Source: Notolepis coatsorum (Eukaryota > Chordata > Actinopteri > Aulopiformes > Paralepididae). From it: a stretch of 64,000 nucleotides of DNA. This document shows positions 11,955 to 21,540 of this stretch, piece by piece. Within the stretch, counting starts at the first letter, position 1. Every line of letters begins with the position of its first letter. The notes beneath the pieces were generated by a model. That model saw only the letters and a list, made by a program, of their open reading frames with translations. It ran no database searches and was not told the DNA's origin. The translations under genes and the position numbers were made by a program. The stretch lies in NCBI GenBank assembly GCA_963971535.1, contig OZ020590.1, forward strand, positions 153,926,034 to 153,990,033. The letters run 5' to 3'.

Positions 11955-12495
11955 GGACGCTCTTAAAGAGCACCTATACGGGAGGCTGCAATTCAAAACT
12001 GGCCACCGTAAATGTCCAACCCCCCCCACCCCCTCCTAATAGACAGTCTCCTCCCCACCATATGTATATATTCTCTCCCCACCGTATGTATATTTCTCTC
12101 CCACCCACCCACCCCCTCCTAATGTACAGTCTCCTCCCCACCATATGTATATACTCTCTCCCCACCGTATGTATATTTCTCTCCCACCCACCCACCCCCT
12201 CCTAATGTACAGTCTCCTCCCCATCATATGTATATACTCTCTGTTAGGATCTATGGGTAACAGTACTGTATATTTACATATCGTATATGTCACAAATGTA
12301 ACAGTACTATATACCTGTATGTCCCTATGCCATAAATGTCACTATGAATTGAAAATGGGGGACCCTGATGTAAACAAGACAAACGTCTTTCTCTGGTCTG
12401 CATCCCCTTAACAATTGTGTGTATTGAGCCGTACTGTATTGTACCCATTCTGCAATCTGTTAAATAAAGTTTTCATTAATTTCATTCGTTCATGT
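11955..12495 (+). mobile_element. L2-type LINE, last codons, 3' UTR and tail
   Basis: Starts in the final L2 codons (AAGAGCACCTATACGGGAGG) and runs through a C-rich UTR to GTTAAATAAAGTTTTCATT. Positions 12015-12240 hold a tandem internal unit of about 87 bp (CCCCTCCTAATGTACAGTCT plus ATATGTATAT elements) repeated about 2.5 times. The same repeat is in the copy at 16740-16945. Confidence 0.8.
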
Positions 12496-12499
12496 GCTT

Positions 12500-12665
12500 A
12501 CAGTCTTCTCCAGAGTCAGACAAGAAGATACCAATTTCCTCTCTGTGCGTTCAGTAGAAAGCTAACCGGCTGCAAGCTAGCCTAGCTTAGCACAAATGAA
12601 TGGAAGCGGATATTGACCAGCTATCCTAGCTGTTGGCCAAAAACACCTCTCCCAGAGTTCTAAGG
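12500..12665. mobile_element. Fragment related to the fold-back MITE at 17.6 kb
   Basis: Shares the AGTCAGACAAGAAGATA, TCTCTGTGCGTTCAGTA and GCTAGCCTAGCTTAGC signature of the fold-back family at 17648-18137. No terminal repeats found here. Confidence 0.45.
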
Positions 12666-13015
12666 TAGGCTAGTGGTCCGTATCCATTTCACGTCACTGA
12701 TCGCAGCCTCACCGGGGCGGTTCCACTGGGTTTCATAATTGCGTCACAGACGGGTGTGTTTTCTCCTGTTCAGCTAGAGAAGCAATATTTTTCGATAAAG
12801 AAAATGTACATTGTGCAGCTTTATAATGTTCCTTCAGCCACTGCCAAAATTGTCTGAGAAAATAATGTTTCCGATCAATTCACACAAATGCTCCGTCGGT
12901 ATGAATCTGGCGGGAAGTGCGTGGGCGTGGCGTAGCGGGATGTTGCTGCTGCTCAGGCCAGACTGGAAGGAATGATATAAATAGCTTGAAGAAAACAACG
13001 GCCATCGTTTAGATT
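12666..13015. other. No feature recognised
   Basis: Apparently unique sequence with no supported coding frame and no recognisable repeat ends. Confidence 0.4.
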
Positions 13016-13221
13016 AGAATGATAGAATAGAATAGAATAGAATAGAATAGAATAGAATAGAAATACTTTATTTATCCAGAGGGAAATTCGGCACACTACA
13101 CATCGCTCACATTAAACGGTAAACATTTAGGTAGTCAGAAACAAAAGTCACGAATAATAAGACGAATAAGAATAAAAATACGAATAAAATACGGGATATA
13201 CATTTTTCTATGTTATGTATA
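13016..13221 (-). mobile_element. Rex1-like LINE 3' end with (AATAG)n tail (left half of a split copy)
   Basis: AATAG tandem units then AATACTTTATTTATCC and GAGGGAAATTCGG, a 3' end I recall from Rex1-type fish LINEs. The UTR is interrupted at 13221 and resumes after 15295. Confidence 0.65.
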
Positions 13222-15044
13222 TGTAGCAGCCTGAATATTCTACAAAGTATTCAGTAGTGCTAACTAACTGTTACTTTCCCTGTGTGTGTATAACGTGTGA
13301 TTAACAGTGTTCCTTTGGATAGCCTAACAGTGTTCCTTTGGATAGCTCGCCCAGTCTAACGACGAGGTGAGGTGCTACTCTTCTCCGGCTGCAGTATGGA
13401 TTACTAACAATAACATTGAGCCCTTTTTCCCTTTCTGGAGCGGTTCTTGAGTGGGACCAGTGGACGTTGCCAGCAGGGGGCGGAGTGGCAGTGGTGGCAG
13501 GTGGAGCGGAGGAGAGAGAAGCAAGCAACGAGGAAGAGGGAGTTACCTGGAGGCAAAGGGAGTAGGAAGCTCTCTTCGACATTGGACTTGACCGTGATCA
13601 GTCGCAGTTACAGTGGGTGGGCGCTCAAACGAGCCCCGTTGTTGGAGAGCCTCGTCGGAACGAGCGGCGGGTGACAAGAAGAGTGCCCCGTTGGAACGAG
13701 CAGCGGGTGATGAGAAGTACTTGCTAGTGACGGGTTATCCTAGAAGTATCAGCGATAGTGTGTGAGTAAGAGATATTGAACCAAAGGACTAACGTCTAGA
13801 GTTAACGAGACTAACGTCTAGCGTTAGCGGGTTATAGTAGTTACTGTGTGCAGTGTATTAGTATGCTGCTAGCGGCTCCGTCTGACTTGAGTAGACTACC
13901 GGGCGCGCAGCGCTGAAGAGACCGGTGGTATAGCCAGCCACGTTGCGTTAGCAGTGTAACCGATATAGCAGGAGGGTGCATCCAGACCCAAAGCTTAGCT
14001 GTGTTTAGGGTAGCAACAGTATTAGCTTGCGCGGCAGAAGCAAGCCAGCAACAGCAGCGGTGGACGTTTCCCAGACAGTACGGAGGACGCCTCTTCCCAC
14101 CAGCAGAGGACGCCATCCAGCACGCTCCTCCAGCCAACCACTGCCTATGCTGTTCGCCCAGCCTGCTGGCTGTGCTCGCGGGATTGCCGACGCCATCTTG
14201 TCACCTGGACGAGCGGTGACAAGGGTGGGTCCGCCATCTTGGCTAAGTACTAACGGTACCACGTGTATCAACAGCAACGTCCATTCAAGTGAACGCTAAC
14301 AACCAGTGTCTAAGGGGTACCCTGAACAATTTAAGCCGGCTTAGGTTAGGTTTTCTTTTGGTAACGTGGGCCCACATTTACTTATTTGAACTCCCAATGT
14401 GTCTCTATTTTATGCCTGGGTTCCCCTAGTACAAGCAGGGTGTTTTAATGTATTGAGCATGCGGTGCCTACGGTGGGAAGAGCTTCCCCTACATTATAAT
14501 AGCAAGAGCACCCGGTGCCATGTATTAATAAATACAGTGTTAAGTGTAATGGATAACATGCCCAGGCTTCAGTAAAAGCAGACATTATTGGGATCATTGT
14601 GTGTGTCTGTTTCTTCCAATTTCCATTTGCTATTCTAACCCCTGGGTAAATATTGTGACTGCATAATTATTTAACCCTTACACCCCATTCACAGAATAGC
14701 ATTTGAAGGGTCTATACAGGTGGTCAAGGAAGGGTACTGCTTAAAGGGAAGCCCAATAATACTATTGAACTGACAGTCACTGGGTGTGGGAGGGCTGTCG
14801 GAGGTACTGGGGGAAGTGAGGGTGTGTGGGGAGCTACTGCTGACCGCCTTGGAAGGCGAGGGAGACCAGAGTACCAGTCCTCAGGTTAGTAAATCCTGGG
14901 CCCCATCCACTCCAGCTGCAAGCCCTCCAGAACGACGTTCCGGGCCAAAGACGGGGGTACTTATAGGTCCAATACTATAGTATCCTACTACCCAGTGTCT
15001 GTGTAATACTACTCCCACAAGCAGGGATAATCCACCCTTCTACA
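13222..15044. mobile_element. LTR-like insertion (1.8 kb) of unknown family
   Basis: The ends are TGTAGCAGCC and CCCTTCTACA, that is TG...CA with a short imperfect inverted repeat. TATA flanks both ends (13218-13221 and from 15045). The segment is more GC-rich than its surroundings, has an AATAAA at about 14528 and contains no retroviral-type coding frame. Open frames around 13840-14300 overlap on both strands and show no domain. A solo LTR or an LTR-bearing non-autonomous element is the simplest reading, but the TATA target duplication is low-complexity, so the call is weak. Confidence 0.35.
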
Positions 15045-15050
15045 TATATA

Positions 15051-15295
15051 TGTAACGGATGGTACCGTGAAGCGCAGTCACAAAGGACTTCAGATGTTGT
15101 GAAGTGACTGGGGTGAGTAGCGGTGCTGTGGCCTATGGGTTAAACTCACTCTCGTCCTCAAAAGACACATAGACACGTTACAAAGCAGGGAATTCACCTC
15201 TTGGTATAGCGATCTGTGCTGTCGCCCGCGGCGTGGGAGACCCGGGTTTGAAACTCCCTCGGGGCATCGAAGGTGACAATGTCACAACCGTTACA
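15051..15295. mobile_element. Short TG...CA element with tRNA-like B box
   Basis: Ends are TGTAACGG and CCGTTACA, a perfect 8-bp inverted repeat, flanked by TATATA on both sides. Inside is CCCGGGTTTGAAACTCCC, which resembles a tRNA T-arm/B box. A diverged relative is at 50724-50983. Could be a solo TRIM/LTR or a SINE-derived MITE. Confidence 0.45.
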
Positions 15296-15835
15296 TATAT
15301 ATAAAATATACAGTAAGTGTACAGTAAAAAGTGTAAAATTTTACAATGTTGATTTAAAAGTAAAAGTCCAGGAAGATTAGATAGTACTGTCACCCTGTGC
15401 TCAGTGATGCAGTGAGGGACAGACTGATGTGTTATAGAGTCTGATGGCTGTCGGAATGAAGGACTTCCTGTGCCGTTCAGTGTTGCAATCTTGGGAGTCT
15501 TAGTCTAACACTGAACATGCTCCTTCTATCAGCCAAGTCCGTGTGTATAGTGGGTGGGAGGGGTTGTCCATGATGGCGTGGAGCTTAGCAAGGCTCCTCC
15601 TCTCCGACACCACTGCCAGAGTCTAGCTCCACCACCCCTACCCCGTTACTGGCCTTCCTGACCAGCTTATCCAGCCTGTTTGTGTCCCCCGCTCTCAGTG
15701 CGCTGCCCCAGCAGTTCACAGCGTACAAGGCGTCCGCCACCACCGACTCATAGAACATCCTCGACATCCTTGTACAGACGTTGGAGGATGTGAGGCACCT
15801 TGACAGCGTCTGGGACACGTTGTTTGCTATTTCTG
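15296..15835 (-). mobile_element. Rex1-like LINE, C-terminal coding fragment (right half of the split copy)
   Basis: The minus frame 15585-15818 reads MFYESVVADALYAVNCWGSA then RLDKLVRKASNGVGV, the C-terminal block of a Rex1-type RT. Its last part near 15540-15600 is broken by frame changes. The UTR between 15296 and 15380 joins the 13016-13221 piece across the two LTR-like insertions. Confidence 0.65.
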
Positions 15836-16369
15836 CTCATCTCCTCATTACTTTGGATATGAGGAGGATTAAGTGCAAACTGTCAGCTTTAATCTGAGGG
15901 TAAATCCATATTGGATGGACATATTCTTAAAAAGAATAATCCACACTGTCCGTGGGTGCTCCCATTTCAGGAAATGAATATGAACCACATTTTGTGTATC
16001 TCCGTGATATGGACAGATTAGGATTATACTCATAAAGTTGTCATTTTTAATATGTAGTCAAAACCCTTAACGCACAATGGTTTGTGGAAGTGTAACACCC
16101 TCGGCGGGCTCCGTCTTCTTGCCAGGTTTTGTTTACAGCCTTTATCTCTATGAGAGTTCAGTTGGGTATTCTAGGCTGTAAAGAGCCTGGTTTATATGGC
16201 TGTCTAAATGAATAGAAGTAAATTGCTTTGAGGCAGCGTGGTTACAACAGGCGACACATACAGCAGGCTACACGGCTTGGCTTAAATGAATCAGAGAAAA
16301 CTGTCCCAAGTTATCCAAGCTGCTTTGGATGATATTGTTCCTGCCACAGTATACAAAGCTTTAAAGTAT
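15836..16369. other. Unassigned, possibly an old DNA-transposon fragment
   Basis: Contains AAACTGTCAGCTTTAATCTG near 15880 followed by TCCATATTGGATGGACATA, which vaguely recalls fish Tc1/mariner-type sequences. No TIR or transposase frame was seen, so no family is assigned. Confidence 0.2.
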
Positions 16370-17263
16370 GAATGAATGAATGAATGAATGAATGAATGAA
16401 TGAATGAATGAATGAATGAATGAATGAATGAATGAATGAATGAATGAATGAATGAATGAATGAATGAATGAAAACTTTATTTAACAGATTACAGAATGGG
16501 TACAATACAGTACGGCTCAATACACACAATTGTTAAGGGGATGCAGACCAAAGAAAGACGTTTGTCTTGTTTACATCAGGGTCCCCCATTTTCAATTCAT
16601 AGTGACATTTATGACATACATGACATCATGACATTTATGGCATAGGGACATACATGACATACAGGTATATAGTACTGTTACATTTGTGACATATAAGATA
16701 TGCAAATATACAGTACTGTTACCCATAGATCCTAACAGAGAATATATACATATGATGGGGAGGAGACTGTACATTAGGAGGGGGTGGGTGGGTGGGAGAG
16801 AAATATACATACGGTGGGGAGAGAATATATACATACGGTGGGGAGGAGACAGTACATTAGGAGGAGGTGGGTGGGTGGTAGAGAAATATACATACAGTGG
16901 GGAGAGAATATATACATACGGTGGGGAGGAGACTGTCTATTAGGTGGGGGTGGGGGGGTTTGGACATTTACGGTGGCCAGTTTTGAATTGCAGCCTCCCG
17001 TAGGTGCTCTTTGAGAGCGGTTTTGAATGTGGGTAGGGATTCACATTCCTTTACAGCTTTGGGTAAGGCGTTCCACATTGATGTGGCATATTTGCGAAAC
17101 GTGTTTAGTCCCTTGTTTGAGCCGAATCTGGGTTTAACATGATTTGTTGAGCTCCCTCTGATGTTGTGGTCGTGGTATTCACTGACCTTTGGGAAGTATC
17201 GTATAGTGTATCTTGTAGACCAGGCCCATTGCAAGGTGCTGTACTCTGTCGTCTACTCTAAGG
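16370..17263 (-). mobile_element. L2-type LINE 3' part with (GAAT)n tail
   Basis: GAAT tract 16370-16471, UTR with the roughly 87-bp internal tandem unit (16740-16945), and then on the minus strand the L2 C-terminal coding block (GSNKGLNTFRKYATSMWNAL, 16968-17234). A 132-bp sense L2 end (17264-17395) interrupts it. The L2 coding then resumes for about 27 bp at 17396-17422. Confidence 0.8.
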
Positions 17264-17395
17264 GGACCCTGATGGAAACAAGACAAACGTCTTTCTCAGG
17301 TCTGCATCCCCTTAACAATTGTATGTATTGAGCCGTACTGTATTGTACCCATTCTGCAATCTGTTAAATAAAGTTTTCATTCATTCATTCATTCA
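17264..17395 (+). mobile_element. L2-type 3' end inserted in the opposite-strand L2
   Basis: Begins at GGGGACCCTGATGGAAACAA and ends in GTTTTCATTCATTCATTC. It sits between CTACTCTAA and GCCATCCTAGG, which are contiguous in other L2 copies, so it is a nested, strongly 5'-truncated insertion. Confidence 0.8.
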
Positions 17396-17422
17396 AGCCA
17401 TCCTAGGTAGTCAAAGTGGGCT

Positions 17423-17643
17423 ATTTACACTGTAGGAATGCAGGACGTGTAGATAGTTGTCGAGTCGAATCCCTTTACTTCCGAACATGAAATAAATAAC
17501 GTCAGTAGTTACATCCTTTTACCTCTAAACATAGAAGTCAGTTAGCCATTGAATAGTTACATTCAATGGCTACAGCCAACATGTAAACATAAACAAAACT
17601 AGTTTCCCAGAATGCCTAGTTTCTCCACTCTGAACCCAGAGTC
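17423..17643. other. No feature recognised
   Basis: Apparently unique AT-rich sequence. A short near-repeat around ATTGAATAGTTACATTCAATGG (17545) is too small to classify. Confidence 0.4.
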
Positions 17644-18141
17644 TTAAAGGAAAACTCCAACATTTTGGGAAATTAGCTTATTTGCCATCTACCCTGGAGT
17701 TAGACAAGAAGATACATACCTTTTTCTTCTCTGTGCATGCAGTAAGAGTAGGAAGACGTTGGGAACTAGGCTAATGGAGGAACCTACTTCCAGTGACTGA
17801 CGCTAAGCTAGGCTAATGGTGCGCGTCTTCATACTCCTACTGCATGCACAGAGAAGAAAAATGTATGTATCTTAACACTCCAACATTTTGGGAACCCTGG
17901 AGTTAGACAAGAAGATGCATACCTTTTTCTTCTCTGTGCATGCAGTAGGAGTAGGAAGACGTTGGGAACTAGGCTAATGGAGGAACCTACTTCCAGTGAT
18001 TGACGCTAAGCTAGGCTAACGGTGCACGTCTTCCTACTCCTACTGCATGCACAGAGAAGAAAAATGTATGTATCTTCTTGTCTAACTCCAGGGTAGATGG
18101 CAAATAAGCTAATTTCCCAAAATGTTGGAGTGTTCCTTTAA
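17644..18141. mobile_element. Fold-back MITE flanked by TTAA
   Basis: TTAA at 17644-17647 and 18138-18141. Ends are AGGAAAACTCCAACATTTTG and its near-perfect inverse AGGAACACTCCAACATTTTG. The inverted arms extend well over 100 bp (landmarks TTAGCTTATTTGCCATC, AGTTAGACAAGAAGATA, CTCTGTGCATGCAGTA). Between them is a second partial copy of the left arm (17875-18010). A TTAA target suggests piggyBac- or Kolobok-type mobilisation. Confidence 0.7.
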
Positions 18142-18449
18142 AGGAGCCGTAACTTTGCTCAGGGTTTGGTGAATGTCTATATGTCCCAAGTGGGTCACCA
18201 CAACACCAATATTATGGGAAAAGCTCTTACTGTCTTCTCCAGACTCAGACAAGAAGATAGCCTATCTTAGAGTTTTAAGATAGGTCGATACGAAACGTAA
18301 ATATATTATTCATATATAGATATAACATAACATACATTATATTATGTACCTTTTTTCTGTGGTCGATTAAGGACTTTATTTACATTTTCTGATGAGACCG
18401 CATTGAGGTCACGGGCAACTCAGTCATGTGAATCAGTAGGTATTGCTGA
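18142..18449. other. No clear feature; trace of the fold-back family
   Basis: CTTACTGTCTTCTCCAGACT followed by CAGACAAGAAGATAGCC at about 18228-18260 resembles 12500-12540. Otherwise unassigned. Confidence 0.3.
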
Positions 18450-18477
18450 TTGGCTCAAAGTCTTCGGACTATATCTC

Positions 18478-18715
18478 TCCTGAATGTAGAAGGTAAGATT
18501 TTCTTTAGTATAGTGGCACAGAGGCTAGCAAACTATCTAGAAAGGAATTGTTTAGACACCACAGTGCAGAAAGCAGGAATCCCAGGGTTTTCCGGATGCA
18601 TAGAACACACAAGCGTGATATGGCACCAGATTCAATTAGCCAAGATAGAGAAAAGAGATTTAAATGTGGTATTTTTTTTTACCTGGCAAATGTGTTCGTT
18701 TTGGTAAGGTGATAC
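18478..18715 (+). mobile_element. LINE RT fragment (R2/NeSL-like), broken
   Basis: The frame reads RTISLLNVEGKIFFSIVAQR, NCLDTTVQKAGIPGFSGCIE and HTSVIWHQIQLAKIEKRDL, matching a fish RT type I associate with R2/NeSL/Hero-like elements. At the T-run (18670-18679) a frame change follows, after which YLANVF occupies the usual motif A position DLANAF, with the catalytic Asp codon apparently changed. Only about 75 residues survive. Confidence 0.5.
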
Positions 18716-19358
18716 AGGAGAGGTTACTCAAGGTTGCCTCCCGAACTGGTGACATAGGGAGAGGGGAGCAAGAGGGGATGATACTTGCCCTCACAACTGC
18801 AACCTTGTTTACAAAAAAGAAAAGAAAACTGTTACAGTCATCATTTGAAAAAGCAGGAACAGAGGGGAGAGGAGGGCTGACAGTGTGATTAATGGTTTTA
18901 AAAAGCAAAAGCCCCATTGCTTTACATTAGTTCTGTGGTTAACCAGCAGGAGGCTGGTTCCCTCCCAGAGGGAGGAGAGGACCGTCGTCCATCAAACACG
19001 TCATTGGTGAGGAAGCAATGGAGCTAGATGTCCAGAATTCTTAGAGTCCCTGCATTGGCTTCCTATCGGCTTGAATAGGGAGGTGTAGTGGTTACGTCAT
19101 TGCTGTTTCCGGCCGGTCCACCATCTTGGAAACGCAATGTATTTTCCCATTGCCCATTTCTAAACCGTCTCGTTTAAAACAAATAAAGCATGAACATTTG
19201 TATGGTGTACCTTTCTTTGCATATTCATCCACAATCTATCTCAACATGAAAATATTCTTTTAAATTAATCGTAAAAGAATTCACCCACACAAGGACTGAG
19301 GACTCACCCCCCCCCTCCCAGCCCTCTTTCTCTCTTGCCCCTTCCTCATCTCTCTCAC

Positions 19359-19365
<7 letters not shown>
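18716..19365. other. No feature recognised
   Basis: No supported coding frame or repeat boundary. The right end turns pyrimidine-rich. Confidence 0.4.
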
Positions 19366-19423
<58 letters not shown>

Positions 19424-19438
19424 CTCTCTCTCTCTCTA
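19366..19438. repeat. (TC)n microsatellite
   Basis: CT repeats with one G interruption near 19420. Confidence 0.95.
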
Positions 19439-19440
19439 TC

Positions 19441-19540
19441 AATAATCAAATCAAATTTAAAAAGAAATTACGTTAATCTTGCGTTAAAGAAATAGTGGCG
19501 TTAAAATAATTGTGCGTTAACGCGTTAACTTTGACAGCCA
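19441..19540. mobile_element. Terminal fragment of a DNA-transposon-like repeat
   Basis: TGCGTTAACGCGTTAACTTT followed by GACAGCC is a terminus I recall from common teleost DNA-transposon repeats. Only one end is present. Confidence 0.3.
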
Positions 19541-19553
19541 TTTATGTATTATC

Positions 19554-20503
19554 ACTGGGCCAGTATGTGGGCCGGTGTGTGGGCCGGTGTGTGGGCCAGT
19601 ATGTGGGCCAGTGTGTGGGCCGGTGTGTGGGCCAGTGTGTGAGTCGGTGTGTGGGCCACTAATGTGGGCCACTAATGTGGGCCGGTGTGTGGGCCACTAA
19701 TGTGGGCCGGTGTGTGGGCCAGTGTGTGGGCCAGTGTGTGGGCCACTAATGTGGGCCAGTGTGTGGGCCGGTGTGTGAGTCGGTGTGTGGGCCACTAATG
19801 TGGGCCAGTGTGTGGGCCAGTGTGTGAGTCGGTGTGTGGGCCACTAATGTGGGCCGGTGTGTGGGCCAGTGTGTGGGCCAGTGTGTGAGTCGGTGTGTGG
19901 GCCAGTGTGTGAGTCGGTGTGTGGGCCACTAATGTGGGCCAGTGTGTGGGCCAGTGTGTGAGTCGGTGTGTGGGCCACTAATGTGGGCCAGTGTGTGGGC
20001 CAGTGTGTGAGTCGGTGTGTGGGCCACTAATGTGGGCCAGTGTGTGGGCCAGTGTGTGGGCCAGTGTGTGGGCCAGTATGTGGGCCGGTGTGTGGGCCGG
20101 TGTGTGGGCCGGTGTGTGGGCCAGTGTGTGGGCCAGTGTGTGGGCCACTAATGTGGGCCAGTGTGTGGGCCGGTGTGTGAGTCGGTGTGTGGGCCACTAA
20201 TGTGGGCCAGTGTGTGGGCCAGTGTGTGGGCCAGTATGTGGGCCAGTATGTGGGCCGATGTGTGGGCCGGTGTGTGGGCCAGTGTGTGGGCCAGTGTGTG
20301 GGCCAGTATGTGGGCCGGTGTGTGGGCCGGTGTGTGGGCCAGTATGTGGGCCAGTGTGTGGGCCGGTGTGTGGGCCAGTGTGTGAGTCAGTGTGTGGGCC
20401 ACTAATGTGGGCCAGTGTGTGGGCCGGTGTGTGGGCCAGTATGTGGGCCGGTGTGTGGGCCGGTGTGTGGGCTAGTATGTGGGCCATTGTGTGGGCCGGC
20501 AAT
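19554..20503. repeat. 12-bp minisatellite (GTGTGTGGGCCR), about 79 units
   Basis: Core GTGTGTGGGCCAGT stepping by 12 bp, with variants GTATGTGGG, CCGGTGTGTG, GTGTGTGAGTCGG and a 13-bp variant CCACTAATGTGGG. Since 12 is a multiple of three, frames stay open on both strands (WASVWAGVWA, GPHTGPHT). These are not genes. Confidence 0.95.
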
Positions 20504-21122
20504 AAAACAATAAACAAGTTGCATAAACTAAATCAGATTAAAAATGATCACAGTTCTGGTTTGCCTTAAGATGCAGTTTAAGATGGGTCTTGAACATGGA
20601 GTATGTAGGGCACTCTCTAATCACAACTGGTAGGCTATTCCAGTAGTTACCACCTTTAACAGAGAACACAGTTTTTGCAAAGGTAGTATACCGAAAAGGC
20701 ACCTTACAGTCCCCTCTACTGATGGCCCTGGTGGTAATGCCAGTGTCTGCTTTCTGTTGGATGAACTCATTCAATGGGGGAGGGGCAAGTCCATGCAGAA
20801 CCTTGTTGCATGTTATGTTTTTCTAAAACATTACAGTGATGAAATGAAATTGGTTTCCTATCAAATACTTTTATGGCTTTTTTGTAGAGTAATTCTATTG
20901 GTGTAAGAGTAGTGACATATGAAAGAGACCAGTTGATAAAACAGTACTCGATGTGTGATAAAATCATTGAATGCAGAAACATCCTTGCAGCATTAACTGG
21001 CAGGCAGGGCCTGATCTGCCTGAAGTTTTCGATGTTAAACTTGACTGTTTGTCACTTTCTTCACATGACTTTTTGAAGGTCAATGTAGAGTCCAATGTGA
21101 CCCCAAGATACTTGAATTAATG
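20504..21122 (-). mobile_element. LINE RT C-terminal fragment (left part)
   Basis: Minus frames 20767-20982 (MILSHIEYCFINWSLSYVTT, YKKAIKVFDRKPISFHHC) and 20538-20774 (TTRAISRGDCKVPFRYTTFA, VFSVKGGNYWNSLPVVIREC) form the C-terminal half of a fish LINE RT, separated by a deletion or frameshift near 20770. Upstream codons continue beyond the MITE at 21123-21400. Confidence 0.65.
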
Positions 21123-21400
21123 GGATCATCCTTATGTTCCCCGGGTCCTATGTTCCCCGGGTCCTATGTTCCCCGCTTGATAGATTGACATTTTTATTAA
21201 TTTCTATTATTTTATTAATTATGAATGTCCGCCTTGTTTCGAACTGGTTAAGCTTAGGCCCTCTTTCGAACTGGTTACGGTTAGAGTTTGGAATCAGGGC
21301 TGGTGGTCTAAAAATGTCAATCAATCAAAGCGGGGAACATAGAACCCGGGGAACATAGGACCCGGGGAACATAGGACCCGGGGAACATAGACACGCTCCC
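21123..21400. mobile_element. MITE with 9-bp TSD inserted in the LINE
   Basis: GAATTAATG at 21114-21122 and 21401-21409 flank 278 bp. Both ends are inverted arrays of the 15-bp word GGGTCCTATGTTCCC, and TTGATAGATTGACATTTTTA pairs with AAAAATGTCAATCAATCAAA further in. The 9-bp TSD suggests Mutator-like mobilisation; 8 bp (hAT) cannot be excluded. Confidence 0.7.
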
Positions 21401-21535
21401 GAATTAATGTACAATGTCCAGCTCCGCCTCTCCCAGAAACACATTAGAGTGAGTGACCTCTACTGGTGACTTTGTGAACATCATAGACACTGTTTTCTTG
21501 GTGTTAAGTGAAAGACATGCTTTTGTTTTTGTCTT
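21401..21535 (-). mobile_element. LINE RT fragment (right part)
   Basis: On the minus strand the codons read KKACLSLNTKKTVSMMF then TKSPVEVTHSNVFLGEAELD, upstream codons of the RT fragment at 20504-21122. The MITE lies between the two parts. Confidence 0.55.
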
Positions 21536-21540
21536 GAATG

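Noticed and set aside
13840-14300. Overlapping frames of 72-98 aa on both strands in the GC-rich insert
   Set aside because: No domain, frames on opposing strands overlap; expected in GC-rich sequence.
15836-16369. Tc1/mariner transposon
   Set aside because: Only a faint phrase resemblance; no TIR, TA target or transposase frame.
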